Positions 29,411 through 38,176 of a stretch of 64,000 nucleotides of DNA are shown one piece after another. The position numbers and the translations under genes are program-made. Positions within the stretch are counted from its first letter, which is position 1. The number at the start of each line of letters is the position of its first letter. The stretch is from Treponema bryantii (GTDB lineage Bacteria > Spirochaetota > Spirochaetia > Treponematales > Treponemataceae). The notes under the pieces are model-generated. The model was not told where the DNA came from. It did not search any database and saw only the letters and a program-made list of their open reading frames with translations. The stretch covers positions 1 through 64,000 of the forward strand of contig NZ_AP025287.1 in the NCBI RefSeq assembly GCF_036492245.1, given 5' to 3'.

Positions 29411-31296
29411 GCTCTTTTTCTTCCTTTTTTCTCAACATTTTCATTCATATTTACAAGAACATTATTATTTGTATTTGAATTCTCATTACTAATTGCATTT
29501 GGCCTTGCATTTTTTACAGTGTTTTCGTATGCGACATTTGAAATACGCATCATTTTTTCTGGATTATTCAATGCAAATTTAAAGAACTCAGATTTGGCAG
29601 GTTCTTTTTTCCAATCTCTGCAGCTTTGGAATGGTTCTTTTGTAAGCGAACAGTAAATGTAATTTGCAATATCATAGTTTAATTGAGTTTCAATATCAGC
29701 TTTCCTTAAATCAATTGCCTCTGGTCTTTGAAGTAATTCAGTGTTTTCAACAGGTGGTTGTTTTTCAGGAATCAATGCTAATTTAGTATTAAACTCTGGA
29801 AGACTGCCATATTTATATTTGTATTTTGCATCAAATATATTTCTTCTCATTTCTTCCTTTGCAGCCTTTTTTTCTGCTCTGGTTGGTTTACAAGGAACGC
29901 ATAATGTATATACATATTGTCCATTGGAATTCATTCCATTAGCAATAATCATACATTTTGCTTTCAGATTTGAAATGTTTGCATTTTGATTTAATAAATT
30001 ACTCATTGGAACATATGCTGGTGTATTAATACCATTCAGCAAATTATTACGAGCAAGGGCCATCTGATTGTTTCCACGATAGATTGCATTATTTACAGGA
30101 TTGTAAATATAATCCGGCACCACTCCTGTCTGTTGGAGAGGATGTTTATTTTCCTTTATTGCCCGTAAGTTATCATCCATATCACTTTTTACATGCTGGC
30201 TATGTTTCTTTTCATATCCATTAAAATGATTATCACGAGTTTTCATGAAAAGGATTCCATAACGATCAAGTACTTCATCATTCTGGTTATCGAAAATAAA
30301 TTGATTAAAAACTTTTTTAAGTTCAGAATCAGAGCCATCTGTTTTTTTATATTTATCAAGTAATGGTTTAATTAATTTTTTATCTACTTCTGAAATATTT
30401 TGATAATTATAATCAACTTTATTCAGAGCCTTAGTCATTTCAAAAAGCTTCTTAGTATAATTTTCAGGAGAAAGTTCTATTTTTTTATTTTGCTTATAAT
30501 ATCTTTTTACATCTTCTGGAATTGTATTAATACAAACAAAAGTATCATTATCAAGTTCTTCAGATTGCTGATGCTTATTAGTTAATAAAGATTTTTTTTG
30601 CTTTAATTCACTCTCTTTAGCTGCCTTTGTAATATCAGTAAAGTTTACATAAACATTATTATTAACAAAAGCTTCTTCATTATCTGGATGTTCTTGATAT
30701 TTCGCATTCAGCATATGAACGGCAAAATCATTTTGTAAAATTGCAACCGCATTAATACCATTAATATTATCTGCATTTGCTTTCTGATATAGATTTGTCT
30801 GAGCTCTGAATTCAGGATTCTTTGAATAACGGCGGAGTCTTAATTCATTATCATCAGCTTGAAAAACTTGAAAATATGATACAGATATATCATTATCATA
30901 TTTTGTTTCAAACTTATAAATATTTCCAACTTTGATTCCAGCTTCATCAAGTTTATTAAGACGTTCTTCTAGAGACATTTTTGTATAAGATGTATTTTTA
31001 TTTTCAGTCTTTTTCACTCTTTTTAGATTGTCTTTCTCATTTTTTAATGAAGTTCTTAATTTTTTTTGAATATTGCTAAGTTCATCTTCTTCAAAAGGTT
31101 TTAAATTATTATTATTTTTAAAACCATTTTTTAATTCAAAAGTATTTGAGATTTCTTTTAAATCAGTATCAAGGATGATTCTCCGAGTATGATTTTCTTG
31201 GTCATTATATAATGCTATATAATATTTATTTCCTTCTATTTCATATTTTTTGAAATTGTTCTTAAAATCAATACTATCAAATATTTCTTTAGTCAT
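29407..31296 (-). CDS. Large polyvalent-type hypothetical protein with ArdC-like motif
   Basis: 629 residues, soluble, with a charged middle. Around residues 380-420, HPLQQTG then PDYIYNPVNNAIYRGNNQ resembles the ArdC-type 'N-x-x-YRGIN' core. The C-terminal ~60 residues are Asn-rich and end in KKGRKRA, a basic tail shared in style with the two flanking large proteins. It overlaps the downstream gene by 4 bases (ATGA). Probably part of the set of proteins delivered or expressed early in conjugation; biochemical function unknown. Confidence 0.6.
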   Translation of the reverse strand: MTKEIFDSIDFKNNFKKYEIEGNKYYIALYNDQENHTRRIILDTDLKEISNTFELKNGFKNNNNLKPFEEDELSNIQKKLRTSLKNEKDNLKRVKKTENKNTSYTKMSLEERLNKLDEAGIKVGNIYKFETKYDNDISVSYFQVFQADDNELRLRRYSKNPEFRAQTNLYQKANADNINGINAVAILQNDFAVHMLNAKYQEHPDNEEAFVNNNVYVNFTDITKAAKESELKQKKSLLTNKHQQSEELDNDTFVCINTIPEDVKRYYKQNKKIELSPENYTKKLFEMTKALNKVDYNYQNISEVDKKLIKPLLDKYKKTDGSDSELKKVFNQFIFDNQNDEVLDRYGILFMKTRDNHFNGYEKKHSQHVKSDMDDNLRAIKENKHPLQQTGVVPDYIYNPVNNAIYRGNNQMALARNNLLNGINTPAYVPMSNLLNQNANISNLKAKCMIIANGMNSNGQYVYTLCVPCKPTRAEKKAAKEEMRRNIFDAKYKYKYGSLPEFNTKLALIPEKQPPVENTELLQRPEAIDLRKADIETQLNYDIANYIYCSLTKEPFQSCRDWKKEPAKSEFFKFALNNPEKMMRISNVAYENTVKNARPNAISNENSNTNNNVLVNMNENVEKKGRKRA

Positions 31297-33807
31297 TTAT
31301 GCTTTCCTACCCTTCTTTGAAGAATGATTATTAGAATTAATATTTTGATTCTCAGTACGGAATTCATTTGCCTGTTTTACTGCATTATTAATAATTGTAT
31401 TAATCTGCTCCTTTGTAAGATTATTTGTAAGCTGCAGATTAAGTACTTGTTTTGCAGTATTTGCTTCAGTACTTAGTTTTTTTTCAAGAGAATCTAAAAA
31501 TGTCGTATTCTGATTTTTAAGAAATTTAACTTGTTCAGTCAGATCGCTAATTTTCTTGTCCTTAAAATAAGGAACATCATCAAGATTCTGATATTCATTT
31601 ATTTTAATGCCAGTTCCTTTTAGGATATTTTCTTTAACAAGTGTTTCAATCTTCGATTTTTCCGATTCTGTACATGCACTAGTCTTTTTGCTCAAACAAT
31701 CTGGACTTATAGCCTTATTCTCATTTGATGAAGAATAGTATTCCCAGAAATCTTTTTTTGAAAATTTATGGTCCGGAAAAATAGCATAGAGTGTATCATC
31801 CTTTAAGTCTTTTCTATAAAGAATATTTACAATACTAGTTTCCTGCTCTTTCCTTGTCTGAGCCATATTGCGATAAAAATCAATAGATTCTTGTGATAAC
31901 TTAATTTTCTTGGTTTTATATTCAGTATTTTCTTCTTTTACAAGCTTATCGGAATTTGTAAAGAGTCTTTCATTTATTGATGGAATAAATGTTGAATTTT
32001 CTGAGCGTGTTTTTATTGGATATTGATAATTCTTTCCAGGTTTCAAATCATATGTACTTGTAAGAGAACCATCTTTGAAATATACATCAAGGAATGCATC
32101 TTGTTTAATACAATCTTTCATCTTTTGTTCAATATTTCGAAGAGATTCCTTTCCATATTGATTTTCAATTTGTGTACAGACTTTTTCAGTTAAGAAAGGA
32201 ATTGCATTAATAGAATGATTTGCAAGGGCTGTTTTTTTCAATCCTTTTTTTATATTTGAAACATCTTTGTCAAAATAATTACAAGAATAATAACGAAGCC
32301 CGTTAATTCTGTTATCACTGTCCAAAAATGTAACTGGAATAAAAGCGTCATTCCAATTATTAGAATCATTTATTTGTTGTGCAATAGATTCAAGTTGTGT
32401 TGTACTTTTTAAAGAAGTTGTTTCTTTTATTGGAAAATCTTCTTTCTTATTAAGAAGTGGATCTTCTTTTCCTTTATTATTTTCATTAACAACATAATTC
32501 CATTCGCTATTAGAAGGATTGTAATAAGAGAAAGTATCATGGTCTATAATGATATGACCGAGAAGTCTGCATTCATTATTAGAATTTGTAAGAGATTTTT
32601 TGAGGCTTTCTGTAGTTGATATATCATCCATCGATGGCTCTGTTCTTCCCGAAGGATGATTATGACAGACTACAACATCAGTATCTGTATCAATAAAATG
32701 AGATATGACTTTTTGTAAAGTTTCAGTAGTTCCCACAACAGAACGGTTTGGTAAATAACTAGATACTGCAAGCTGGTCTTTAATAGTTCCGGATTCTCTA
32801 TCAATAAAAAGATATCTGAAAGTTTCAAAACTTTTATTGCGGTATATTTCAAGAGCAGCGGCCAATTCTTGCTGTCCTTTTGCAGTTATTTGACCGTCTT
32901 TCATATCTATCTTTTTATTCGTGATATCAAAAACACCATGTTCACGAAATGTTTGGAAAGCCTGCTGCATTTCGGATTTTTGTCCTTTAATTTTCAACAC
33001 AGGAGCAATTATTTTTTCAAGTTCTCTCTTGCTTTGATAAAGCTGTTCTTCAGTTATAGACGGGTCGATAAAATCTTTCTTTATATCTTCTGCAACAACA
33101 TTAATTTTCTTTTTTTCTACGTTATATAAAGGAGAGTTTTCATGGACTGACTTATCTTTATTATCAGGGTCATCAAAATAATCTGGATGCCGTTCAAAAA
33201 GATATTTTTCTACTGTTTTTCCTTCTGGAATATGATAATCCATTTCCATAAAATCAATATCTCTAATTTCACTGATAGGAATATCACCCCATTCAGACAT
33301 TTGTAAATCACCATTTAATATTACATAACCAAAACCATAACCATCAGTTTTTTTTGGATTGTTTTCATCTGGATAAAGCTGGGTACAATAGATCTCAGTA
33401 CTACCTAAGAAATATCTGAAACCTATATCATGTGTCATATCTTCGTTATATAAATCTTCATTTGTCGTAATCTTACGACACTTATTTGCTATTTCTTTGA
33501 GTTTATTTCTGAAGAATTCGCCCTCTTCACCTTCACACAATTCTCTTGTAAAAGCAAATTGAGCACCAGGAATAACTTGTCGGCATAATTCAAGGTCTTC
33601 TTCTGTTAATTCAGAAGTATTGTCTTCTTCTGTAATATCATCATCATCTTCTTCTTCTTCATCGAAATAATGTGGATTACCATCTTCATCAAAATAATCA
33701 GGTTTATCAACAAAAGAAGCTTCGATATCTTTCTCTATTGCAGCTTCGGACATTCCGCCATTTTCTTGCATTGATTCTACGTATTTATCAAATTCATTAT
33801 CTTCCAT
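31297..33807 (-). CDS. Polyvalent protein with DUF2958-like and RadC/JAB domains
   Basis: 836 residues. The N-terminal acidic 60 residues precede a region (~75-200) that resembles DUF2958, including GYGFGYVILNGD and a following 'EMDYHIPEG'. A RadC/JAB (MPN+) domain lies at ~310-430, with HNHPSG near residue 385 followed by EPSMDD, the complete metal-binding signature. The C-terminal ~350 residues are helical, Asn/Lys-rich and end in a basic KKGRKA. JAB domains of this group occur in mobile-element polyvalent proteins; substrate unknown. The stop abuts the next gene. Confidence 0.78.
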   Translation of the reverse strand: MEDNEFDKYVESMQENGGMSEAAIEKDIEASFVDKPDYFDEDGNPHYFDEEEEDDDDITEEDNTSELTEEDLELCRQVIPGAQFAFTRELCEGEEGEFFRNKLKEIANKCRKITTNEDLYNEDMTHDIGFRYFLGSTEIYCTQLYPDENNPKKTDGYGFGYVILNGDLQMSEWGDIPISEIRDIDFMEMDYHIPEGKTVEKYLFERHPDYFDDPDNKDKSVHENSPLYNVEKKKINVVAEDIKKDFIDPSITEEQLYQSKRELEKIIAPVLKIKGQKSEMQQAFQTFREHGVFDITNKKIDMKDGQITAKGQQELAAALEIYRNKSFETFRYLFIDRESGTIKDQLAVSSYLPNRSVVGTTETLQKVISHFIDTDTDVVVCHNHPSGRTEPSMDDISTTESLKKSLTNSNNECRLLGHIIIDHDTFSYYNPSNSEWNYVVNENNKGKEDPLLNKKEDFPIKETTSLKSTTQLESIAQQINDSNNWNDAFIPVTFLDSDNRINGLRYYSCNYFDKDVSNIKKGLKKTALANHSINAIPFLTEKVCTQIENQYGKESLRNIEQKMKDCIKQDAFLDVYFKDGSLTSTYDLKPGKNYQYPIKTRSENSTFIPSINERLFTNSDKLVKEENTEYKTKKIKLSQESIDFYRNMAQTRKEQETSIVNILYRKDLKDDTLYAIFPDHKFSKKDFWEYYSSSNENKAISPDCLSKKTSACTESEKSKIETLVKENILKGTGIKINEYQNLDDVPYFKDKKISDLTEQVKFLKNQNTTFLDSLEKKLSTEANTAKQVLNLQLTNNLTKEQINTIINNAVKQANEFRTENQNINSNNHSSKKGRKA

Positions 33808-33931
33808 TTTGTGTAAGTCTCCAGTTCTATAAAAGCTTAAAGAAAAATAATTATAACTTTGAAATACTTGGTAATAAGATAGGATTTGTATTTGTATATA
33901 ACCAGGCTCTAAGTTATTTTTTAATTAAATA

Positions 33932-33951
33932 AGGGGAAGTTTCCTTCCCCC
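33932..33951 (-). terminator. Intrinsic terminator upstream of the RadC-type gene
   Basis: GGGGAAG (33933-33939) and CTTCCCC (33944-33950) form a GC-rich stem with a 4-base loop. On the minus strand it is followed by TTATTTAATT. It should end transcription from the gene finishing at 33972. Confidence 0.75.
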
Positions 33952-33971
33952 CATTTTTTGAAAAAAGAAAA

Positions 33972-35000
33972 TTAATGTTTACGAGAAGCTTTTTTCTCAT
34001 TAACATGTACATTCTGATTTACTTCAGTCATAGAATTATTTTTAGCATTGATGTTTTCCATCATTTTGTTGTATTCACTAACTGTCATATTTGCTCTGTT
34101 TTCAGCAGATTTAACGGCATTAATGAACTGATTCTGATGACCTAGATATTCATCTGCAATTGCAGCAATTTCTTTCTTCGAGAAATTGATACCTTCAAAA
34201 TTACCCTGGAGTTTTCCACGGAATGCAATTGCTAATTTCTCAACAAACATTTCCTTTGTGGAATCATCCTTTCGTTTTGGAATAGGTGCCAATTCTTCTG
34301 AATACAGAGGTGGAAGATTTGCCGGCTGAGTAGAAACAATTCTTTCATCAGATGGTTTGTAAGAGCCCTTAACTGCTCCTTTGTGGTGTTCAATGATTGG
34401 ATCACCTTTCTTAAAGGAGATTTCAGTACCATCTTTGAGCTTTGTTTTTCCATCACTTGTATGAAGGATGTTGTTGCCATTTTTATCTTTCTTGTAGATA
34501 TCTTCAGTATAATGAACAACATTACCCTCTTCATCACGTTCTGCAACGAACTTTCTTTTACGAATATCATCTGCAGCAAAAATGAGAGAGAAAATCTTAT
34601 CTTTTACATAAGTTCCATCTGCATTCTTTTTGTGAGTTCCCGCAACTTCTTTACCAGCTATAACTTCTGGATCATTTTTTCTCCACCATGCATCATACTT
34701 ATCGTAAATAGCAGTAGCGATATGTTTTGTTCCAGGAGCTGACATATAATCAAGAGAATCACGCTGATTCAAAGTAAGAGCCTGAGCTGATACTTTATTG
34801 TTGTCACGCATTGCCTGACCAACAATAATCATGTTGATTCCCTGGAAAACTTCATTTGTACTTGCATTAAGTACATAATCAGGTTTCTGATTAGATGCCT
34901 GTAAGAAACTCTGACCTTTATTAAGATCGTCAACGAACTTTCTTACCAAGCTGCTCTCGTAGTTCTCTGTGCTGTTTTCTTTTTCCATTTGTGTTACCAT
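33972..35000 (-). CDS. Hypothetical protein with ArdC-like ssDNA-binding motif
   Basis: 342 residues. Residues ~30-75 contain QKPDYVLNASTNEVFQGIN, the same PDY...x-G-I-N layout seen in the two large polyvalent proteins, and the following YDKYDAWWRKNDPEV fits ArdC-type N-terminal domains. A Lys/Asp-rich middle (110-215) reads like tandem short beta hairpins. The tail ends in KKASRKH, basic like its neighbours. It has its own terminator. By comparison it is probably an ssDNA-binding early-transfer protein. Confidence 0.6.
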   Translation of the reverse strand: MVTQMEKENSTENYESSLVRKFVDDLNKGQSFLQASNQKPDYVLNASTNEVFQGINMIIVGQAMRDNNKVSAQALTLNQRDSLDYMSAPGTKHIATAIYDKYDAWWRKNDPEVIAGKEVAGTHKKNADGTYVKDKIFSLIFAADDIRKRKFVAERDEEGNVVHYTEDIYKKDKNGNNILHTSDGKTKLKDGTEISFKKGDPIIEHHKGAVKGSYKPSDERIVSTQPANLPPLYSEELAPIPKRKDDSTKEMFVEKLAIAFRGKLQGNFEGINFSKKEIAAIADEYLGHQNQFINAVKSAENRANMTVSEYNKMMENINAKNNSMTEVNQNVHVNEKKASRKH

Positions 35001-35089
35001 CCTTACATTTAAATCAATTAATGCATAAGCATTATCAAGGTTTATATTAAGTACAACGTACTAATATACTTAATTAAAATTATGAATAA

Positions 35090-35428
35090 TTAGGAAATAC
35101 GTTTACCGTTAATCCAATATTCTTTTGATTCTCCATAATCGGCATATACAGCAGCCATAAGATTTCCGTTTTCATCGTATTTTTCATTATGAAGATAGCC
35201 GTCTTTCCAATATTCTGTATGTGAATCTTCCATCTGTACTGCCGGAATATTTTCTTCAGAATGAAGAAACCCGTTTTTCCAGTTTAAGATGCAAGCAACT
35301 TTTGCCTGACCGAACTTATTTTCAAACACAATAAATTCTTGACCATTTCTTGGTTGATTTCCATCCATAACAGGTTTGTGTTCTTTCATCAGATTAATGA
35401 ATCTGCTTTTACTTTTTACTGTATCCAA
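35090..35428 (-). CDS. Small MORN-variant repeat protein
   Basis: 112 residues. The second half has repeats of the type EYWxxGxLHxExYDENGNLMA and KEYWINGKRIS, a MORN-like 'YWxNG' pattern, preceded by WKNGFLHSEEN. No signal peptide. Small proteins of this type are common on mobile elements but have no settled role. It is divergent from the PilZ-like gene pair; a minus-strand TATAAT lies near 35491-35496 (complement). Confidence 0.65.
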   Translation of the reverse strand: MDTVKSKSRFINLMKEHKPVMDGNQPRNGQEFIVFENKFGQAKVACILNWKNGFLHSEENIPAVQMEDSHTEYWKDGYLHNEKYDENGNLMAAVYADYGESKEYWINGKRIS

Positions 35429-35527
35429 TTTTTACTCCTGATTTATAATAAAAAATATTATCTTTCTTTGCACGGTTGACATTGATATATTATAATGGAT
35501 TCATATATATTTCAAGTATTGAAATAA

Positions 35528-35549
35528 AAAGTTCGTTAGAACGAACTTT
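35528..35549. repeat. Dyad AAAGTTCG-N6-CGAACTTT, copy 1
   Basis: Centre TTAGAA. It lies 15 bases upstream of the plus-strand gene at 35565, just after the divergent promoter region, and is the leftmost of twelve copies. Confidence 0.85.
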
Positions 35550-35564
35550 TATAGTGGGGCTTTA

Positions 35565-35957
35565 ATGACAGTTTGTTCGTTGAATAATGAATTTGTAAGA
35601 CTTTATTCGATCGGAAAAGAAATAGGTTATAACGGAACAACAATTGAATATGCAGACAATACCAATACTTTTTTGATTTTCTATTATAACAAGTTTTGCA
35701 GAATATATGTAATCAACGGACAAGAAGAAAAACAGAATCTGGTCCAGGTAAAAGAGAAGATCAAAGTTGAAGCATTGTATGATAAAAAAGAATGCATGCG
35801 ACTTGTAAAATTTATAAAGTCAAAACGGGATGATGATTTTCTATATTTTATAAATCCTCTTTTTTTTAAGGAAATAAATGTATTTTTGAGAAAGAAAAAT
35901 TATTTGAATTATTTAGAATATATTTTTGAGAAATATAAGGAGAGAAATATCCTATGA
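35565..35957 (+). CDS. Hypothetical protein, partner of PilZ-like protein
   Basis: 130 residues, soluble, no recognised family. It ends with an ATGA overlap onto the PilZ-like gene, so the two are translationally coupled and probably act together. A palindrome copy lies just upstream. The pair is the only plus-strand unit in the middle of the backbone. Confidence 0.65.
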   Translation: MTVCSLNNEFVRLYSIGKEIGYNGTTIEYADNTNTFLIFYYNKFCRIYVINGQEEKQNLVQVKEKIKVEALYDKKECMRLVKFIKSKRDDDFLYFINPLFFKEINVFLRKKNYLNYLEYIFEKYKERNIL

Positions 35958-36667
35958 ACTATCTGACACTTGCATCCAATGTTAGACAACATTTTGGTAT
36001 TTATACAACATATTTAAAACTGCATGAGGAAAAGATTTTTATATTATTACAGCATATAAATGAAACCTCTGTAATATTTGTATGCCCAAAAACTACAATT
36101 ACTAAAGATGTTAAATCAAAGATTACATTTAATTCTGTTTTTGGAAATATTGAACTCAACGTAAAAGTTGATTCAATATTTAATGGTCAATATATGTTCT
36201 CGATAGAAGGAACAATTACAGGCATAAATAAAGAAGATTTTTTAATTGCATTAAATAACTTCTTATTGGATGCAATAAAAAAACAAAAACGTAGAGAAGA
36301 ACGTATTTTATGTACAAAAGAAAATCTCCGAAGACTCAGATTATTAAATACATTTACCCTGCCATTTAAGAAAAAATTCTATAATTGCATGATAAAGGAT
36401 ATTTCTTCATCAAACTTAAAATGTATTACCAGTATCGATTTACTACAGCATGTTAATGAACGTTTTAGTATTGTAATAAAATTTTATGAACCGGAAGAAG
36501 TCTTTGTTTTTAATAATTGTTTTATTGTTCGTAAAAACGAAATTGTAATAAATGATATTCCGTTTGCAGAGTTAGTAATATGTTTGAGACATTTCAATAA
36601 TAATTTCAAGTATAGAATTGAATGTTTTTTTAATAGAAAAAGTGAAAATTTGCTAAGCAAAAGATAA
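35954..36667 (+). CDS. Probable PilZ-domain (c-di-GMP binding) protein
   Basis: 237 residues. The C-terminal half has RREER (residues ~112-116) and NCMIKDISSSNLKC (~143-156), which match the PilZ RxxxR and D/NxSxxG motifs, with the Gly replaced by Asn. The N-terminal ~100 residues would be a YcgR-like beta domain. By family it binds cyclic di-GMP and alters motility or surface functions. The Gly substitution and the presence of only partial motifs leave some doubt. It overlaps the previous gene by 4 bases. Confidence 0.6.
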   Translation: MNYLTLASNVRQHFGIYTTYLKLHEEKIFILLQHINETSVIFVCPKTTITKDVKSKITFNSVFGNIELNVKVDSIFNGQYMFSIEGTITGINKEDFLIALNNFLLDAIKKQKRREERILCTKENLRRLRLLNTFTLPFKKKFYNCMIKDISSSNLKCITSIDLLQHVNERFSIVIKFYEPEEVFVFNNCFIVRKNEIVINDIPFAELVICLRHFNNNFKYRIECFFNRKSENLLSKR

Positions 36668-36681
36668 TAGAAAATTTAGCT

Positions 36682-36972
36682 TTATAGCTGTCTTAATTTC
36701 TCTTTTAATTCCTTACCAGGTTTGAAACTTACATTATAATGAGAATCATAAGAAAGCATTTCTCCATTTTTGGGATTCCGGACACTCTTTCCCTTTCTAT
36801 ACTTCAATTCAAAAAGGCCAAAGTCCATGACCATTACTGTATTGCCCTCACAAAGTTCTTCTTTTACCTTATTAAAAATTATAGAATATAATTCTGATAC
36901 AGTATTTTTATCAAAGGAATAATCATTGCAGATAGATTCAACGATATCTTTTTTTGTTTTTCTTTCATTCAT
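36682..36972 (-). CDS. HU/IHF-family DNA-bending protein
   Basis: 96 residues matching the HU fold throughout: helical N terminus KKDIVESICNDY, the turn MDFGLFELKYRKGKSVRNPK (about residues 49-68), then NPKNGE and FKPGKELKEKL at the end. The RNPK(T/N)G arm motif that inserts into DNA is present. It would bend plasmid DNA at origin, partition or transfer sites. It follows parA, parB and a small HTH gene on the same strand, one base after that gene's stop. Confidence 0.9.
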   Translation of the reverse strand: MNERKTKKDIVESICNDYSFDKNTVSELYSIIFNKVKEELCEGNTVMVMDFGLFELKYRKGKSVRNPKNGEMLSYDSHYNVSFKPGKELKEKLRQL

Positions 36973-36973
36973 G

Positions 36974-37195
36974 TTAATCTAAAACCTTTTTTTTATATAA
37001 AAGATAGTCGTTAAACATATCACTCTTAAGGGTCTGATTCTTACGGTTTTTAAGCAATTCCAGCTGCTCTTCTGTTATCAGATATTTATTATCAACTTTA
37101 GGAATGTTGTATTGTTGAAGTAAATGGATAACAGAAGAGTATTTCATGTTGAGAATAGGACATATTTCAGATGCTGAATAATATGGCTTATCCAA
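36974..37195 (-). CDS. Small helix-turn-helix protein, coupled to parB
   Basis: About 73 residues if translation begins at TTG 37195. That codon overlaps the parB stop (TTGGATAA) and lies 8 bases after AAGAAGG. A longer frame to 37309 only reads parB in another phase. YYSASEICPILNMKYSSVIH resembles an excisionase/MerR-type HTH opening, and the following 'NKYLITEEQLELL' fits that fold. It may be a partition or copy-number accessory. The start is chosen by coupling, not proven. Confidence 0.6.
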   Translation of the reverse strand: MDKPYYSASEICPILNMKYSSVIHLLQQYNIPKVDNKYLITEEQLELLKNRKNQTLKSDMFNDYLLYKKKVLD

Positions 37196-38171
37196 TAGTA
37201 TAACCTTCTTCCAGATAAAAGTTTTCAATCTGATTAATAATGAACTTTTCAACTTTTGAATTAAATTCTTTTTTGTTGCTTGTCCATTTGAAAACTTTAT
37301 CAGTTTCATTTATAGAATAGTTTAAATTAATTCCAAGAGAAACTTCTTTTGGATTTTCAGATTCTTCATCATCGTCAAATACAACATTATCAGAAATATC
37401 AGAATCATCTGAATCAATATCAAACATTTCATTAACTTCATCATTACTGATTTCAGGCTCTTTTTTCTCTTTATTCTTAATCCTTTCTTTTTCAGCTTTT
37501 ACAGCCTTCTGGAATGCAGATGCTGTATTTCCCTTTTCTTTAGTTTCAGCTTTTACTTTCTCTTTTTGTTCTTCGCTGAGATTACCAAAATCATAAGCGG
37601 AACGGCTTGTAGCCTCACCTTCAAGATTTTCAAAAATATCTGCATTTTCTTCACGTGCCTCAAGAGCTTTAAGAGCTTCTGTAATCATGCTTTTTGGCTT
37701 ATGTAAAGCTGCTGCAATTTCTACATTAGACATTCCCATATCCTGTAACTTTTTGATATAGGTTTCTCGTTCTTTTGTAGACATATTGATGCGGTGTTCA
37801 TTTTCAATAGCCTGAAGAATAATTCTCTCTTTTTCATCTTTCCAGGCATGTTCTGCAATAATACAATCAACAGTTGGAATATCATAAACCATACAGGCTT
37901 TGGTTCTTCGTGAACCAACTTTTACGGTATAGCGTTCACCTTCTTTATATACAATTACCGGTTCAAGTTGACCATACTCTTTAATAGATTCTGCAAGTTC
38001 TTCAAGTTCTGCATCATTTTTTTCATTACGAATATTCTCTCCAATATCAATAAGATTAGTTGGAATCTTTACAACTCTATTGATATCTGCAGAATCAAAT
38101 TTTACAGTTTCTTTCTTTTCAACCTTTACACCAATATTCTGAGGTTTCTTACTAAAATCAAGCTTTGCCAT
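37188..38171 (-). CDS. parB: ParB-family partition protein
   Basis: 327 residues. The ParB/Srx core spans ~35-130: LAESIKEYGQLEPVIVY then GSRRTKA (the GxRRxxA CTP-binding box). A helix-turn-helix with MSNVEIAAALHKPKSMI follows at ~145-165. The acidic linker (~235-280) and C-terminal ~45 residues would give dimerisation. It binds a centromere-like site and works with ParA to segregate the plasmid. It lies 5 bases after parA in the same operon. The dispersed dyads in this region are one candidate set of binding sites. Confidence 0.9.
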   Translation of the reverse strand: MAKLDFSKKPQNIGVKVEKKETVKFDSADINRVVKIPTNLIDIGENIRNEKNDAELEELAESIKEYGQLEPVIVYKEGERYTVKVGSRRTKACMVYDIPTVDCIIAEHAWKDEKERIILQAIENEHRINMSTKERETYIKKLQDMGMSNVEIAAALHKPKSMITEALKALEAREENADIFENLEGEATSRSAYDFGNLSEEQKEKVKAETKEKGNTASAFQKAVKAEKERIKNKEKKEPEISNDEVNEMFDIDSDDSDISDNVVFDDDEESENPKEVSLGINLNYSINETDKVFKWTSNKKEFNSKVEKFIINQIENFYLEEGYTIG

Positions 38172-38176
38172 TTTCT

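Noticed and set aside
37188-37309. Longer N terminus of the small HTH gene
   Set aside because: It only reads the 3' end of parB in another phase. A TTG overlapping the parB stop with AAGAAGG upstream is a better start.
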